Source: JAKPNF01 sp031556275 (GTDB lineage: Bacteria; Verrucomicrobiota; Verrucomicrobiia; Opitutales; JAKPNF01). Taken from it: DNA of 21,940 nucleotides. Under the pieces are notes generated by a model, which did not search any database, was not told the origin of the DNA, and saw only the letters and a list, made by a program, of their open reading frames with translations. Below are positions 1-9,462 of the stretch, in pieces (within the stretch, counting starts at the first letter, position 1; each line of letters opens with the position of its first letter). Location of the stretch: contig JAVBTG010000022.1 in the NCBI GenBank assembly GCA_031556275.1, positions 1 to 21,940 of the forward strand. The letters run 5' to 3'. The position numbers and the translations under genes are program-made.

Positions 1-702
1 GCGGACGAGGTCCAAACGGGACTCGGCCGCACGGGCAAAATGTGGGGCTTTGAACACTGGGGCCTCGACCCCGACATCATGACCGTCGCCAAGGCCCTCA
101 GCGGCGGCTATGTCCCCGCCGCCGCCATCGTCGCGCGCCGCGACATTTATCAAAAGACGTTCTCGCGCATGGACCGCTGCGTCGTGCATTCCACGACCTT
201 CGGGCGCAACAACCTCGCCATGGCGTGCGGCTTGGCCTCGATCGACGTGATCCAATCCGAGGGTCTCGTGGAAAATTCCGCCCGCCGCGGCGCGGAGTTA
301 AAAGCCAAGCTCCAAGCCCTCCAACAAAAGCACGACATCATCAAGGAAGTGCGCGGCCTGGGCTGCGTGCTGGCGATCGAATTCCAAGAGCCCAAGTCGT
401 TAAAACTGCGCATGGCGTGGAAGGCCATCCACGCCGCCGACAAGGGATTGTTCCCCCAAATGATCGTCACCCCGCTGCTGCAAAAGCACCGCATCCTCGC
501 GCAGGTCGCGGGCCACAACTCCGACGTCGTCAAAATCCTTCCCCCGCTCATCATCGGCGACACGGAAGTGGACCGCTTCGTCAACGCGATGGACACCGTG
601 CTTTCCGAAATCGGCAACATCACAGGCCCCATGTGGACCTTCGGGGCCAACCTCGTCAAGCAGTCCATCTTCGCCCGCAAGGAAAAGGAACAGGGTATCT
701 AA
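1..702 (+). CDS. Class III (PLP-dependent) aminotransferase, 3' part
   Basis: The gene is open from base 1 and lacks its N-terminal half. It begins inside the PLP-site motif DEVQTGLGRTG, whose Asp (bases 4-6) should contact the pyridine nitrogen. The Schiff-base lysine is codon 91-93 in TVAKALSGG. These are hallmarks of fold-type I class III (omega) aminotransferases, the acetylornithine/ornithine/putrescine group, which move an amino group to a keto acceptor using PLP in the cytoplasm. The segment around VHSTTFGRNNLAMACGLAS and the long insert around bases 400-560 (ending ILPPLII) remind me of the HpnO-like subfamily linked to hopanoid tailoring, but this is from memory. No hopanoid gene is visible here. 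About 233 residues are seen, ending in TAA at 700-702, followed by a terminator. The family call is firm; the substrate is unknown. Confidence 0.9.
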   Translation, partial: ADEVQTGLGRTGKMWGFEHWGLDPDIMTVAKALSGGYVPAAAIVARRDIYQKTFSRMDRCVVHSTTFGRNNLAMACGLASIDVIQSEGLVENSARRGAELKAKLQALQQKHDIIKEVRGLGCVLAIEFQEPKSLKLRMAWKAIHAADKGLFPQMIVTPLLQKHRILAQVAGHNSDVVKILPPLIIGDTEVDRFVNAMDTVLSEIGNITGPMWTFGANLVKQSIFARKEKEQGI

Positions 703-709
703 AAAAAAC

Positions 710-744
710 GCGCGCGACCCTTTTCGGAACGCGCGCTGTTTTTT
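710..744 (+). terminator. Rho-independent terminator of the aminotransferase gene
   Basis: A 7-bp all-GC stem (710-716 with 730-736) encloses a 13-nt loop and is followed by a T-run at 738-744 broken only by one base at most. It starts 8 bp after the stop codon, so it probably ends the aminotransferase transcript and separates it from the DUF486 gene downstream. Confidence 0.75.
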
Positions 745-783
745 AAGAAAAAACTCCACCACACAAAAGGGCAGGTATTTTCT

Positions 784-1125
784 ATGTCTCCCGCGCTCAA
801 AACCGTCCTGTTGCTGGTCACTTCCAACGTCTTCATGACGTTCGCATGGTACGGGCACTTGAAGAATTTCAAGTCAAAGGCCCTGCTGGTCGCCATCCTC
901 GTGAGCTGGGGCATCGCGCTGTTTGAATACTGCTTCCAAGTCCCCGGCAACCGCATCGGCGCGACGGTGATGACCCTGCCGCAACTGAAAATCCTGCAGG
1001 AATGCATCACGCTGGCAGTATTCGTCCCCTTCGTCGTCTTCTACATGGACCAGCCCGTGAAACTCGACTTCCTCTGGGCGGGCCTATGCCTCGTCGGCGC
1101 GGTGTATTTTATCTTCCGCAGCTAA
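784..1125 (+). CDS. DUF486 (DMT-like) small membrane protein
   Basis: This 113-residue protein consists almost wholly of hydrophobic segments. There are about four predicted transmembrane helices, at roughly residues 5-22, 32-49, 70-88 and 94-111. The sequence matches my knowledge of the DUF486 family: FMTFAWYGHLK near the N-terminus, then ALFEYCFQVPGNRIG, and a Gln-Leu-Lys-x-x-Gln-Glu segment. DUF486 proteins resemble half of a drug/metabolite transporter and probably work as dimers. No substrate is established. Start: the ATG is preceded by a purine-rich AAAAGGGCAGG stretch with a usable spacing. The upstream terminator makes it a separate transcription unit. Its stop lies 10 bp from the stop of the convergent lipoprotein gene, with no clear terminator between them. 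Confidence 0.85.
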   Translation: MSPALKTVLLLVTSNVFMTFAWYGHLKNFKSKALLVAILVSWGIALFEYCFQVPGNRIGATVMTLPQLKILQECITLAVFVPFVVFYMDQPVKLDFLWAGLCLVGAVYFIFRS

Positions 1126-1135
1126 TCGCTCACGG

Positions 1136-1789
1136 TCACCTAGCCTCGGCGGCCCCGTAATATTTCGTCTCAATATCTTTGCCCAAAGCCTTGATCAAAC
1201 GCATCCTGATCCCGTCAAAATATGCGTTTATCCCGTGCGGAAAAAGACGATACCCCCTGATTTTCGTTCCGTCAAAATCCACGTGCAAGACAAGGGGTGC
1301 GTCGAAAACAACAGCCTCCGACTCCAATGCTTCCGGATTGAGCCCATCGATCATCCCGGCTATCTCGGGCGTGACACTTGCCTTCCTCCATCCTTTCACC
1401 GGAGGATGTCTTAAGATTTTTAAATATTCCTCGCTTTCATAAATATTTTTTCCGTCATATATCCGGTAAAGCTCCGTATAATGAACTTGCCCGTCCGCGA
1501 CGAGAAAAACGGGATCCACCATGACCATCCCGCCGGAATAAATGGCGAGAAAATCAATTTTTTTTAATTTTTCCTTTTCTATATAAGCGGCGACATGATC
1601 ATTGAAGCGCACGAGCATGTCGCAAACGACCTCATCAGAGATAAAGGGAACTTTTCCCCCGGGCGCTTCCAGCCGCATACGCGCGTTTCGATCACTCTTT
1701 GAATCCCCCTCTTCCTCAAACCAACACCCCCCGCATGCGGCGGCCATCAGCGACAATGCGACCAAGAGAGGATAATGGCATGGTTTCAT
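1136..1789 (-). CDS. Predicted lipoprotein, function unknown
   Basis: This protein has 217 residues from the ATG at 1789. I chose that start because AGGAAAG lies 7-8 nt upstream and because it puts MKPCHYPLLVALSLMAAAC at the N-terminus: a short basic start, a hydrophobic core and a lipobox-like end at Cys19. A longer frame begins at 1843 but would bury this signal. After the Cys comes an acidic linker (FEEEGDSKSD) and then a mixed alpha/beta region with no family I recognise. It has many aromatic and charged residues, including a Tyr-rich part near the middle and HVDFDGTKIRGYRLFPHG near the C-terminus. The gene is visibly AT-richer than its neighbours, with codons such as ATA, TTT and AAA, which suggests relaxed selection or later acquisition. 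It lies 111 bp downstream of the ABC ATPase gene on the same strand; whether they are co-transcribed is unclear. Confidence 0.7.
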   Translation of the reverse strand: MKPCHYPLLVALSLMAAACGGCWFEEEGDSKSDRNARMRLEAPGGKVPFISDEVVCDMLVRFNDHVAAYIEKEKLKKIDFLAIYSGGMVMVDPVFLVADGQVHYTELYRIYDGKNIYESEEYLKILRHPPVKGWRKASVTPEIAGMIDGLNPEALESEAVVFDAPLVLHVDFDGTKIRGYRLFPHGINAYFDGIRMRLIKALGKDIETKYYGAAEAR

Positions 1790-1900
1790 GGGACTTTCCT
1801 GCGAAATTAGAACGGCTATTTTTCCGCGGCAACTTCCTTTCACACAGCATGCCGAATCGGTTTCGCAAACGCAAGAAGGAGCGTTTCTGCGCTCGCAAGG

Positions 1901-2647
1901 TCACTCTTTCCCAAACAACGCCTTCGCCGCGTCCGACGGCTGCAACGCGATTTCCGGTTCCTTGAGGCAACCGTCCTCCAAATGGATCAACCGGTCGGCT
2001 ACGTCCAAAATGCGCGGGTCGTGCGTCACCAAAACAATCGCGCAACGCGACTCGCAGGCCAGCTGCTGGATCAAATCCACCACCTCGCGGCCCGTCTTGC
2101 TGTCGAGCGAGGCCGTCGGCTCGTCCGCCAAAATAATGCGCGGATGATTGACCAGCGCGCGGGCGATCGCCACGCGCTGCTTCTGTCCGCCCGACAATGT
2201 CGCGGGCTTTTTGTCCACATGCTCGGACAGCCCCACACGTTCCAAAATCTTCAACGCCCGCCCGCGCGAGGATGACGCCGTCTCCCGCGCGTCGAACGAC
2301 AACGGCATCTGCACATTCTGGCACGCCGTCAGCGCCGCGAGCAGATGGTGCGACTGAAAGATGAACCCCATGTGGCGGCGCAGCTGCACCAGCCGCTTTT
2401 GCGACACCCCCGCCAGCTCGTGCCCGTCAACGCGGATGGAACCGTGCTGGAGCGAACGCTGCCCTCCTATCAATTTCAATAACGTCGATTTCCCCGAACC
2501 CGACGGCCCCATGATGATCACGATCTCCCCCGGCCAAAAATCCACGTCAATCCCGTGCAGCACCTCCTTGCGGCCGGTGCCCTCATCAAACGAATAGCGC
2601 AGCTCGCGCACGCTGATGGCGGGTGGATTTTCAACGGTCTCTGGCAT
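1901..2647 (-). CDS. ABC transporter ATP-binding protein, LolD/MacB/DevA type
   Basis: The protein has about 248 residues and a complete nucleotide-binding domain. Walker A is GPSGSGKST at about 47-55, the Q-loop is FIFQ near 98, the signature LSGGQ is at 151-155, Walker B is IILADE at 171-176, and the switch His is in VTHDP near 209. The stretch FIFQSHHLLAALTACQNVQ resembles the DevA/LolD/MacB class, which pairs with FtsX-like permeases to export or extract lipoproteins, lipids or small molecules at the inner membrane. No FtsX-like permease or membrane-fusion gene adjoins it: xerD is 60 bp upstream and a lipoprotein gene is downstream. The start is uncertain. An in-frame GTG lies at 2653, two codons before the ATG at 2647, and neither has a strong ribosome site. 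Its substrate cannot be told from the sequence. Confidence 0.9.
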   Translation of the reverse strand: MPETVENPPAISVRELRYSFDEGTGRKEVLHGIDVDFWPGEIVIIMGPSGSGKSTLLKLIGGQRSLQHGSIRVDGHELAGVSQKRLVQLRRHMGFIFQSHHLLAALTACQNVQMPLSFDARETASSSRGRALKILERVGLSEHVDKKPATLSGGQKQRVAIARALVNHPRIILADEPTASLDSKTGREVVDLIQQLACESRCAIVLVTHDPRILDVADRLIHLEDGCLKEPEIALQPSDAAKALFGKE

Positions 2648-2707
2648 AAGCACCCAGTATGAAGGCGGCCCAATACGTATTCAAGCCGAACCGAAAACAG
2701 CAAACAA

Positions 2708-3622
2708 CTACCCCCTTGGGTGAAACCGCCTATGCGTGTCGGCCAAAACCGACGGATTGACGGCGGTGTAAATCTGCGTCGTGCCGATGTCGGCATGCCC
2801 CAGCATTTCCTGAATGGCGCGCAAATCGGCCCCGCCGGAAAGCAGATGCGTCGCAAAAGAATGACGCAGCAAATGCGGTTTCACAGACTGCGAAATCCCC
2901 GCCGCCGCCGCGTAACGTTTGATAAGCACCCAGAACATTTTTCGCGAAATCGCCCTGCCCCACTGGCTCAAAAACAATTCCGACCCCGTCCGCGGTTTGA
3001 GCAAACGCGGGCGACCCTCTACCAGATACTGCCGCAGCGCCGTCAATGCCGGCCCGCCGACGGGGACGATCCGCTGCTTGTTGCCCTTGCCCTTGACCAC
3101 GCGCAAAAAACCCTGCTCCTGATCCACATCGTGCAGACTCAGCCCGCACAACTCCGACACGCGCAGCCCGCTGCCATACATCAGCTCCAGCATCGCCTTG
3201 TCGCGCACCCCGTGCGGGGTAGAAAGCGCGGGAGCCGTCAAGAGCCGCTCCACTTCCAGCGGGCTCAACGTCCCCGGCAGTCTCCGCGCCAGCTTCGGCG
3301 CGCTCAGCAGTTCCGAAAAGTCGTCGGGGCGCACATTCTCCTTCACCAAAAATCGCGCCAACATCCGCACCGCCGAAAGCTTCCTTGCCAGCGACGACGC
3401 CTCGTAGTCGTCCTTCGAAAGCGAGCCGATCCACCCCGCAACATCATCCGCCGAAACGGCATTCCACCCCGCAACCCCCGCCTTCCCCAAAAACACCGCC
3501 AGCTGCCCCAAATCGTTCTCATAGGCGGCCGTCGTGTGGGCGCTCAGCCCCCGCTCCAAGGCGACGAAGGCCAAAAAAGCGTCTATTTGCTCCAAAAAAT
3601 GATCCGGTTTAGCGGGCGGCAT
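2708..3622 (-). CDS. xerD: Tyrosine recombinase XerD/XerC
   Basis: This 304-residue protein is close to the length of XerC/XerD. The N-terminal SAM-like DNA-binding domain covers about residues 6-95 and the catalytic domain about 110-300. All catalytic positions are present: Arg154 in GSGLRVSELCG, Lys179 in KGKGNKQR, His250 and Arg253 in HLLRHSFATH, His276 in MLGHADIGTT, and the nucleophile Tyr285 in TTQIYT. Xer recombinases resolve chromosome dimers at dif sites beside FtsK at division. The HLLRHSFATHLL and LGHADIGTTQIYT forms look XerD-like, but XerC cannot be excluded without alignment. The absence of phage or integron genes nearby argues for the housekeeping enzyme. The start at 3622 is preceded by AAAGAG three bases away. 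It is transcribed divergently from argA. Confidence 0.92.
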   Translation of the reverse strand: MPPAKPDHFLEQIDAFLAFVALERGLSAHTTAAYENDLGQLAVFLGKAGVAGWNAVSADDVAGWIGSLSKDDYEASSLARKLSAVRMLARFLVKENVRPDDFSELLSAPKLARRLPGTLSPLEVERLLTAPALSTPHGVRDKAMLELMYGSGLRVSELCGLSLHDVDQEQGFLRVVKGKGNKQRIVPVGGPALTALRQYLVEGRPRLLKPRTGSELFLSQWGRAISRKMFWVLIKRYAAAAGISQSVKPHLLRHSFATHLLSGGADLRAIQEMLGHADIGTTQIYTAVNPSVLADTHRRFHPRG

Positions 3623-3717
3623 TTTCTCTTTCTAAGGGGACAGCCCGACGAAGGAAAGCGCAAATGGCATTGCAAAACCCGCCCGGTTGCGCTCAGATAG
3701 CAGGAAATTCCATTGCC

Positions 3718-5046
3718 ATGAGCGAAAGCGCAAAGCCCAAAGCCATTAAACCCACCGACTTGCGGGGTATTTTAGAATACGTCCCCATGTTCCGCGGGCA
3801 TGTGTTTATCATCGCGCTCGACGGCAGCATCGTCGCGGACGAAAACTTCGCGAACATCCTCACCGACATCGCGGTGCTGCGCTCGCTCAACATCAACGTC
3901 GTCATCGTCCACGGCATCGGCCAGCAGCTGCGCAACCTCTCCAAGGAGCGCGGCGTCAAAATCACCGACGCCTACGGCGAAGGCCCGACCGACGAGGCCA
4001 CGCTCGGCCTCGCCATCGACGCCACAGCCCAAGTCAGCCAGCAGATAGTGGAGGGCCTCACCCTCTCCAACCTGCGCTGCGCCCTCACCAACGCCGTGCG
4101 CGTGGCCCCCATCGGCATCCTCCACGGCCGCGACCAAAAGCTCACCGGCAAGGTCGAAAAAATCGACATCGACTTCGTGCGCACCCTCATCGCCGAGGGC
4201 GTCGTCCCCGTCGTCACCCCCATCGCCTGCGACCGCGAAGGGCACTCGCTGCGCGTGAACTCCGACTTGCTCGCGGCGGAGCTCGCCGCCCGCCTGCAGG
4301 CCTCCAAGCTCATTTATCTCACCCCCCAGCCGGGCCTCGTGCTCAACGGGGCACCCGTCGTCAACGTCCCCGTCGAACGGCTCGAGGAAATCCTCAAAAA
4401 GAACGAGAGCGCCATCGACGAGCGCCTACGCTCCAAGGCCCGCTACGCCGCGCGCACCCTCGAATCCGGCACCCCGCGCGCCCACATCCTCGACGGCCGC
4501 GTCTTCGGCGGCCTGCTCACGGAGATATTCGACAAGGTCGGCCTCGGCACCATGATCCACGCCAACGACTACCAGCAGATCCGCTCCGCCCGCCGGCGCG
4601 ACGTGCAGGCCATTTACGACATCACCAAAAACGCCGTGCGCAACGAGTCCCTCAAACTGCGCACCAAGCAGGCCATCGAGCGCGACATCGAACGCTTCTT
4701 CGTCTACGAGATCGACGACAGCATCATCGGCATCGCCAACCTCTCCCCCCTCTCCCCCTCCGTCGCCGAAGTGGGGGCCGTCTACGTCCAGCCCTTCTAC
4801 CAAGGCAAGGGCGTCGGCAAAAAACTCGTCGACTACGCCGCCCTCGACGCCTCCCGCAAGGGCTTCAAAAAACTCGTCGCCCTCTCCACCCAAGCCTTCA
4901 CCTTCTTCGAACAAGCCTGCGGCTTCGTCCCCGGCGACGAAAAACTCCTCTCCCCCGAACGCGCCGCCGAACTGCGCAAAAGCGGCCGCCACTCCCGCGT
5001 CCTCGTGCGGACACTTGCTGAACGTAAGGCGCGTAAAAAAACGTAA
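3718..5046 (+). CDS. argA: Amino-acid N-acetyltransferase (N-acetylglutamate synthase)
   Basis: This enzyme makes N-acetylglutamate from acetyl-CoA and glutamate, the first step of arginine synthesis. It has 442 residues, near the length of E. coli ArgA. An amino-acid-kinase fold (about 28-270) is followed by a GNAT domain (about 290-440) with the acetyl-CoA loop QGKGVG at 362-367 and FEQACGF at 397-403. In the kinase fold the usual lysine of N-acetylglutamate kinase is replaced by Ala33 (FIIALDGS), as expected for the non-catalytic, arginine-sensing domain of ArgA. Start: an in-frame ATG at 3664 has a better AAGGA site. However, residues between 3664 and 3717 use AT-ending codons unlike the gene, and starting at 3718 leaves promoter room before xerD. 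I therefore prefer 3718. No other arg gene is nearby. Confidence 0.92.
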   Translation: MSESAKPKAIKPTDLRGILEYVPMFRGHVFIIALDGSIVADENFANILTDIAVLRSLNINVVIVHGIGQQLRNLSKERGVKITDAYGEGPTDEATLGLAIDATAQVSQQIVEGLTLSNLRCALTNAVRVAPIGILHGRDQKLTGKVEKIDIDFVRTLIAEGVVPVVTPIACDREGHSLRVNSDLLAAELAARLQASKLIYLTPQPGLVLNGAPVVNVPVERLEEILKKNESAIDERLRSKARYAARTLESGTPRAHILDGRVFGGLLTEIFDKVGLGTMIHANDYQQIRSARRRDVQAIYDITKNAVRNESLKLRTKQAIERDIERFFVYEIDDSIIGIANLSPLSPSVAEVGAVYVQPFYQGKGVGKKLVDYAALDASRKGFKKLVALSTQAFTFFEQACGFVPGDEKLLSPERAAELRKSGRHSRVLVRTLAERKARKKT

Positions 5047-5052
5047 GCTTTA

Positions 5053-5190
5053 TTGGGAGGGCTTTTTTGGAAAAAAGCGCCCTCCCAAACCCTCCGCAAA
5101 AACTTTTAACGTCCACCCGGAAACAAAAAAAGCGCGAAAATCGCGCCTTTTTTGTTTCCGGGATGGTTCCCCGCGCGCGGGAGCGCGCGG

Positions 5191-5193
<3 letters not shown>
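5053..5193. repeat. 141-bp multi-hairpin intergenic repeat, copy 1
   Basis: This is a direct copy of 6676-6816, nearly identical over 141 bp. It has three nested structures. Hairpin A (5053-5088) has a 10-bp GC-rich stem plus a T6/A6 extension. Hairpin B (5116-5162) has a stem of 21 pairs and one A/C mismatch, with a GC core next to A6/T6 tracts. Hairpin C (5171-5190) is a palindromic run of C and G. Hairpin B resembles a bidirectional terminator and lies between the convergent argA and mpl genes, where it could end both transcripts. The right end includes the mpl stop codon (5191-5193). Copy 1 has GG in the loop of hairpin A where copy 2 has none. Confidence 0.9.
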
Positions 5194-6615
<1,422 letters not shown>

Positions 6616-6675
6616 ATCCCAAAATCCTTTCCCATTCCCCTGAAAAACTCAAGCTCACTGAAGGTCGTACCTCTC

Positions 6676-6816
6676 TTGGGAGGGCTTTTTTAAAAAAGCG
6701 CCCTCCCAAAGCCCTCCGCAAAAACTTTTAATGTCCACCCGGAAACAAAAAAGGCGCGATCTTTCGCGCCTTTTTTGTTTCCGGGATGGTTCCCCGCGCG
6801 CGGGAGCGCGCGGCTA
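6676..6816. repeat. 141-bp multi-hairpin intergenic repeat, copy 2
   Basis: This is a direct copy of 5053-5193. Hairpin A is 6676-6709. In hairpin B the stem is fully paired: the A/C mismatch seen in copy 1 is a G-C pair here, and the loop differs. Hairpin C and the last 50 bp are identical to copy 1. It lies between the divergently transcribed mpl and mutS genes. A terminator has no obvious job there, so its presence looks more like a dispersed repeat than a gene-specific terminator. The mutS promoter must lie in the 50 bp after it or inside it. Confidence 0.9.
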
Positions 6817-6865
6817 TCAGTATTTTGCGTTGCCCGAGTTTATCATTTTTTTGAAAATGGTCTTT

Positions 6866-9460
6866 ATGAGCGAAACGCAGCAAACGCCCATGATGCAGCA
6901 ATATTGGGACTTTAAAAAGAGTCTGCCCAAGGACTGTCTGCTGCTCTTTCGGCTGGGGGATTTTTTCGAGATGTTCCACGAGGACGCCCACGAGGGGGCG
7001 CGGCTTTTGGGCATCACGCTGACCAAGCGGCAAAACTACCCCATGGCGGGCATCCCGCACCACGCTTTGGAGAGCTATCTGCCAAAACTGTTGGCGGTCG
7101 GGAAAAAAGTGGCCATCTGCGAGCAGACGGAAGCCCCCGTCGTGGGCAAACTCGTGCGCCGCGCCGTCACCCGCATTTTGACCCCCGGCACCACGATCGA
7201 CGACCGCCAGCTCGACGCGGGGCGCAACCATTACCTGCTGGCCCTGAACTTCGACAAGCACGGCCTGCACGCCGCATGGCTCGACCTTTCCACGGGAGAC
7301 TTCGCCGTGGCCTCCGAGGAGGATTTTGAAGCCCTCTTGCCCGTGCTCTCGGCGCTGGACGCCAAGGAAATCCTCGTGCCCGAGGACGACGCCAAGGCAT
7401 GGACGCACTTTGACGGCACGATCCCGCCCGAGATTTCCGAAAACTGCAAGCATTGGGCCGAGGCGTTTTCCCATCTGTGCCAAGGCAAGCCCGTCACGGG
7501 AATGCCGGATTATTTCTTCGACCCCGCCGCGGGCCGCACCCAGACGGAAGAAGCCCTCCACGTCGCGAATTTGGAAGGCTTCGGCGTCACCGCCGGGCAT
7601 CGCGGGCTTGGCCCCGCGGGCGCAGTGCTGGCCTACGCCTCGGAAAGCCTGCGGCAGATGCCGCAAAACTTGAGGGGCCTGCGCCCCTACCGCGCGCAGG
7701 CGAGCCTGCTGCTCGACCCCGCCACCCTGCGCAGCCTCGAAATTTTCGAATCAGCGCGCGGCGGCGACGAGGCGACACTGCGCAACGCGATCGACCGCAC
7801 GGTCAGCGCCGCGGGCGCGCGTCTGCTCGAACGCTGGCTCGCGGCCCCGCTGCTGGAACTCGGGGAACTCCAACGCCGCCAGACGCTTGTGGGCGAGCTC
7901 ATGAAGGCGGGGGCCGTCGCGGGCGAGCTGCAGGGCTCGCTCAAAAAAGTGCGCGACATCGAGCGCATTTTGGCGCGCCTGCAAAACCGCGTGCGCAACC
8001 CGCGCGAGCTGGGCGGCATCCGCGAGACGCTCTCCGCCATGCCCGAGATTTGCGAGCTGCTGGAAAGCTTCGACTCGCTCGACATGCCCGCGCTGCGCAA
8101 GCGCGTCCACCCGCTGCCCCACCTGCGCAAAGTCCTCACCGAGGCGTTGGCCGACGACCCGCCTTCCGACATCCGCGAAGGCGGCGTTTTCCGCGAGGGT
8201 TACGACCACCGCCTCGACCAGACGCGCGCCCTTTCGCGCGACCACAAAGGTTGGCTGTCCGGCTTGGAGCGCGCCGAGCAGGAGCGCACGGGCATCCGCA
8301 GCCTAAAAATCCGCTACAACGCGGCAGTCGGCTATTTTATCGAAATCACCAAGGCGAACTTGGCGTCAGTCCCGCCGGACTACATCCGCCGCCAGACGAT
8401 GACCAACGCCGAGCGTTTCATCACCGAGGATTTGCGCAAAAAGGAAAAGGAAATTTTGCACGCTGAAGAACGCGCGTTGGCGATCGAGGAGGAACTTTTC
8501 CAAACCCTCATCGCTTCCGTTTTAGAACAAGCCGCCGCCCTGCGCGAAACGGCAACCGCCCTCGCGGAGCTCGACGTGCTCGTCGGCTGGGCGTTTTTGG
8601 CGCGCGAGTGGGACTACTGCCGCCCGTCTCTCGACGAATCCGACCAGTGCCATATTGAGCAGGGCCGCCACCCTGTCGTCGAGCAGATGCTACGCGGCGG
8701 GCGCTTGGGCTCGGGGTCGGCGCAGGGCTTTGTCCCCAACGACACCGATTTGAGCTGCTCGCACAAACAAATCGCGCTCATCACAGGCCCGAACATGGCG
8801 GGCAAATCCACCTACATCCGCCAAGTGGCCCTGATCGTGCTGATGGCGCAGATCGGCTGCTGGGTGCCCGCCAAAAGCGCGAAAATCGGAATAGTAGACC
8901 GCATCTTCTCCCGCGTGGGCGCCAGCGACGAATTGGTGCGCGGCAACTCGACCTTCATGGTGGAGATGAACGAGACGGCCAACATCCTCAACAACGCGAC
9001 CGACCGCAGCCTCATCATCCTCGACGAGATCGGCCGGGGAACCAGCACTTACGACGGCCTGAGCATCGCGTGGGCCGTGGCGGAAAACCTGCACGGCAGC
9101 GGCGAAGGGGGACCGCGCACGCTGTTCGCAACCCACTACCACGAGCTGACCCAACTTTCCAAAACGCTCCCGCGCCTGCACAACTACGCCGTGGCCGTGC
9201 GCGAGTGGAACGACCGAATCGTATTCGTGCGCCAAGTCGTCGAGGGCGCGGCCGACCGCTCCTACGGCATCCACGTCGCCCAACTGGCGGGGCTACCCTC
9301 CGAGGTCATCACCCGCGCCAAGGAAGTCCTCGACCTTTTGGAAAAAGAAGGCAACGCCCTCCAGTCGAACCTCCGAGAAACCCTCGCCAAAGCCGGCCGC
9401 CCTCAACGCTCCCGCCGCGCAAAGACGCAGGACATCAAAAACCAGCTCTCGTTTTTCTGA
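6866..9460 (+). CDS. mutS: DNA mismatch repair protein MutS
   Basis: MutS recognises mismatches and small loops and recruits MutL. It has 864 residues, close to the bacterial norm. The N-terminal TPMMQQYWDFK is followed by the mismatch-reading Phe-x-Glu motif, Phe33-Phe34-Glu35. The connector, lever and clamp domains fill the centre. The ATPase has Walker A GPNMAGKST at 641-649, Walker B LIILDEIGRGTS at 716-727, and the His switch in ATHYHELTQL. The last five residues, QLSFF, fit the sliding-clamp-binding consensus. An upstream in-frame start at 6731 lies inside repeat copy 2 and would add a 45-residue tail with no MutS similarity, so I place the start at 6866. A second ATG at 6857 is possible. 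No mutL is in the window. Its stop is 2 bp from that of the convergent lipoprotein gene. Confidence 0.96.
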   Translation: MSETQQTPMMQQYWDFKKSLPKDCLLLFRLGDFFEMFHEDAHEGARLLGITLTKRQNYPMAGIPHHALESYLPKLLAVGKKVAICEQTEAPVVGKLVRRAVTRILTPGTTIDDRQLDAGRNHYLLALNFDKHGLHAAWLDLSTGDFAVASEEDFEALLPVLSALDAKEILVPEDDAKAWTHFDGTIPPEISENCKHWAEAFSHLCQGKPVTGMPDYFFDPAAGRTQTEEALHVANLEGFGVTAGHRGLGPAGAVLAYASESLRQMPQNLRGLRPYRAQASLLLDPATLRSLEIFESARGGDEATLRNAIDRTVSAAGARLLERWLAAPLLELGELQRRQTLVGELMKAGAVAGELQGSLKKVRDIERILARLQNRVRNPRELGGIRETLSAMPEICELLESFDSLDMPALRKRVHPLPHLRKVLTEALADDPPSDIREGGVFREGYDHRLDQTRALSRDHKGWLSGLERAEQERTGIRSLKIRYNAAVGYFIEITKANLASVPPDYIRRQTMTNAERFITEDLRKKEKEILHAEERALAIEEELFQTLIASVLEQAAALRETATALAELDVLVGWAFLAREWDYCRPSLDESDQCHIEQGRHPVVEQMLRGGRLGSGSAQGFVPNDTDLSCSHKQIALITGPNMAGKSTYIRQVALIVLMAQIGCWVPAKSAKIGIVDRIFSRVGASDELVRGNSTFMVEMNETANILNNATDRSLIILDEIGRGTSTYDGLSIAWAVAENLHGSGEGGPRTLFATHYHELTQLSKTLPRLHNYAVAVREWNDRIVFVRQVVEGAADRSYGIHVAQLAGLPSEVITRAKEVLDLLEKEGNALQSNLRETLAKAGRPQRSRRAKTQDIKNQLSFF

Positions 9461-9462
9461 GA

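Noticed and set aside
2708..3622. xerD as sign of an integrated mobile element
   Set aside because: There are no phage, plasmid or integron genes or tRNA attachment site around it; its length and motifs fit the housekeeping recombinase.
2720..3700. 326-residue plus-strand frame over xerD
   Set aside because: It is antisense to a complete tyrosine recombinase and has a low-complexity Gln/Arg/Pro composition.
3664..3717. Earlier argA start with a better ribosome site
   Set aside because: Codon use in this stretch is unlike the gene, the extra residues exceed the family length, and it leaves only 41 bp for two divergent promoters. It is not fully excluded.
4426..4992. 188-residue minus-strand frame inside argA
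   Set aside because: It is made almost only of Gly, Ala, Glu, Val and Asp, which is the mirror of argA codon bias, and has no start context.
6731..6865. Upstream start for mutS inside the repeat
   Set aside because: The added 45 residues come from repeat DNA and match no part of MutS.
7453..8466. 337-residue plus-strand frame inside mutS
   Set aside because: It is an Arg/Pro/Ala-rich shadow in another frame of a fully conserved MutS.
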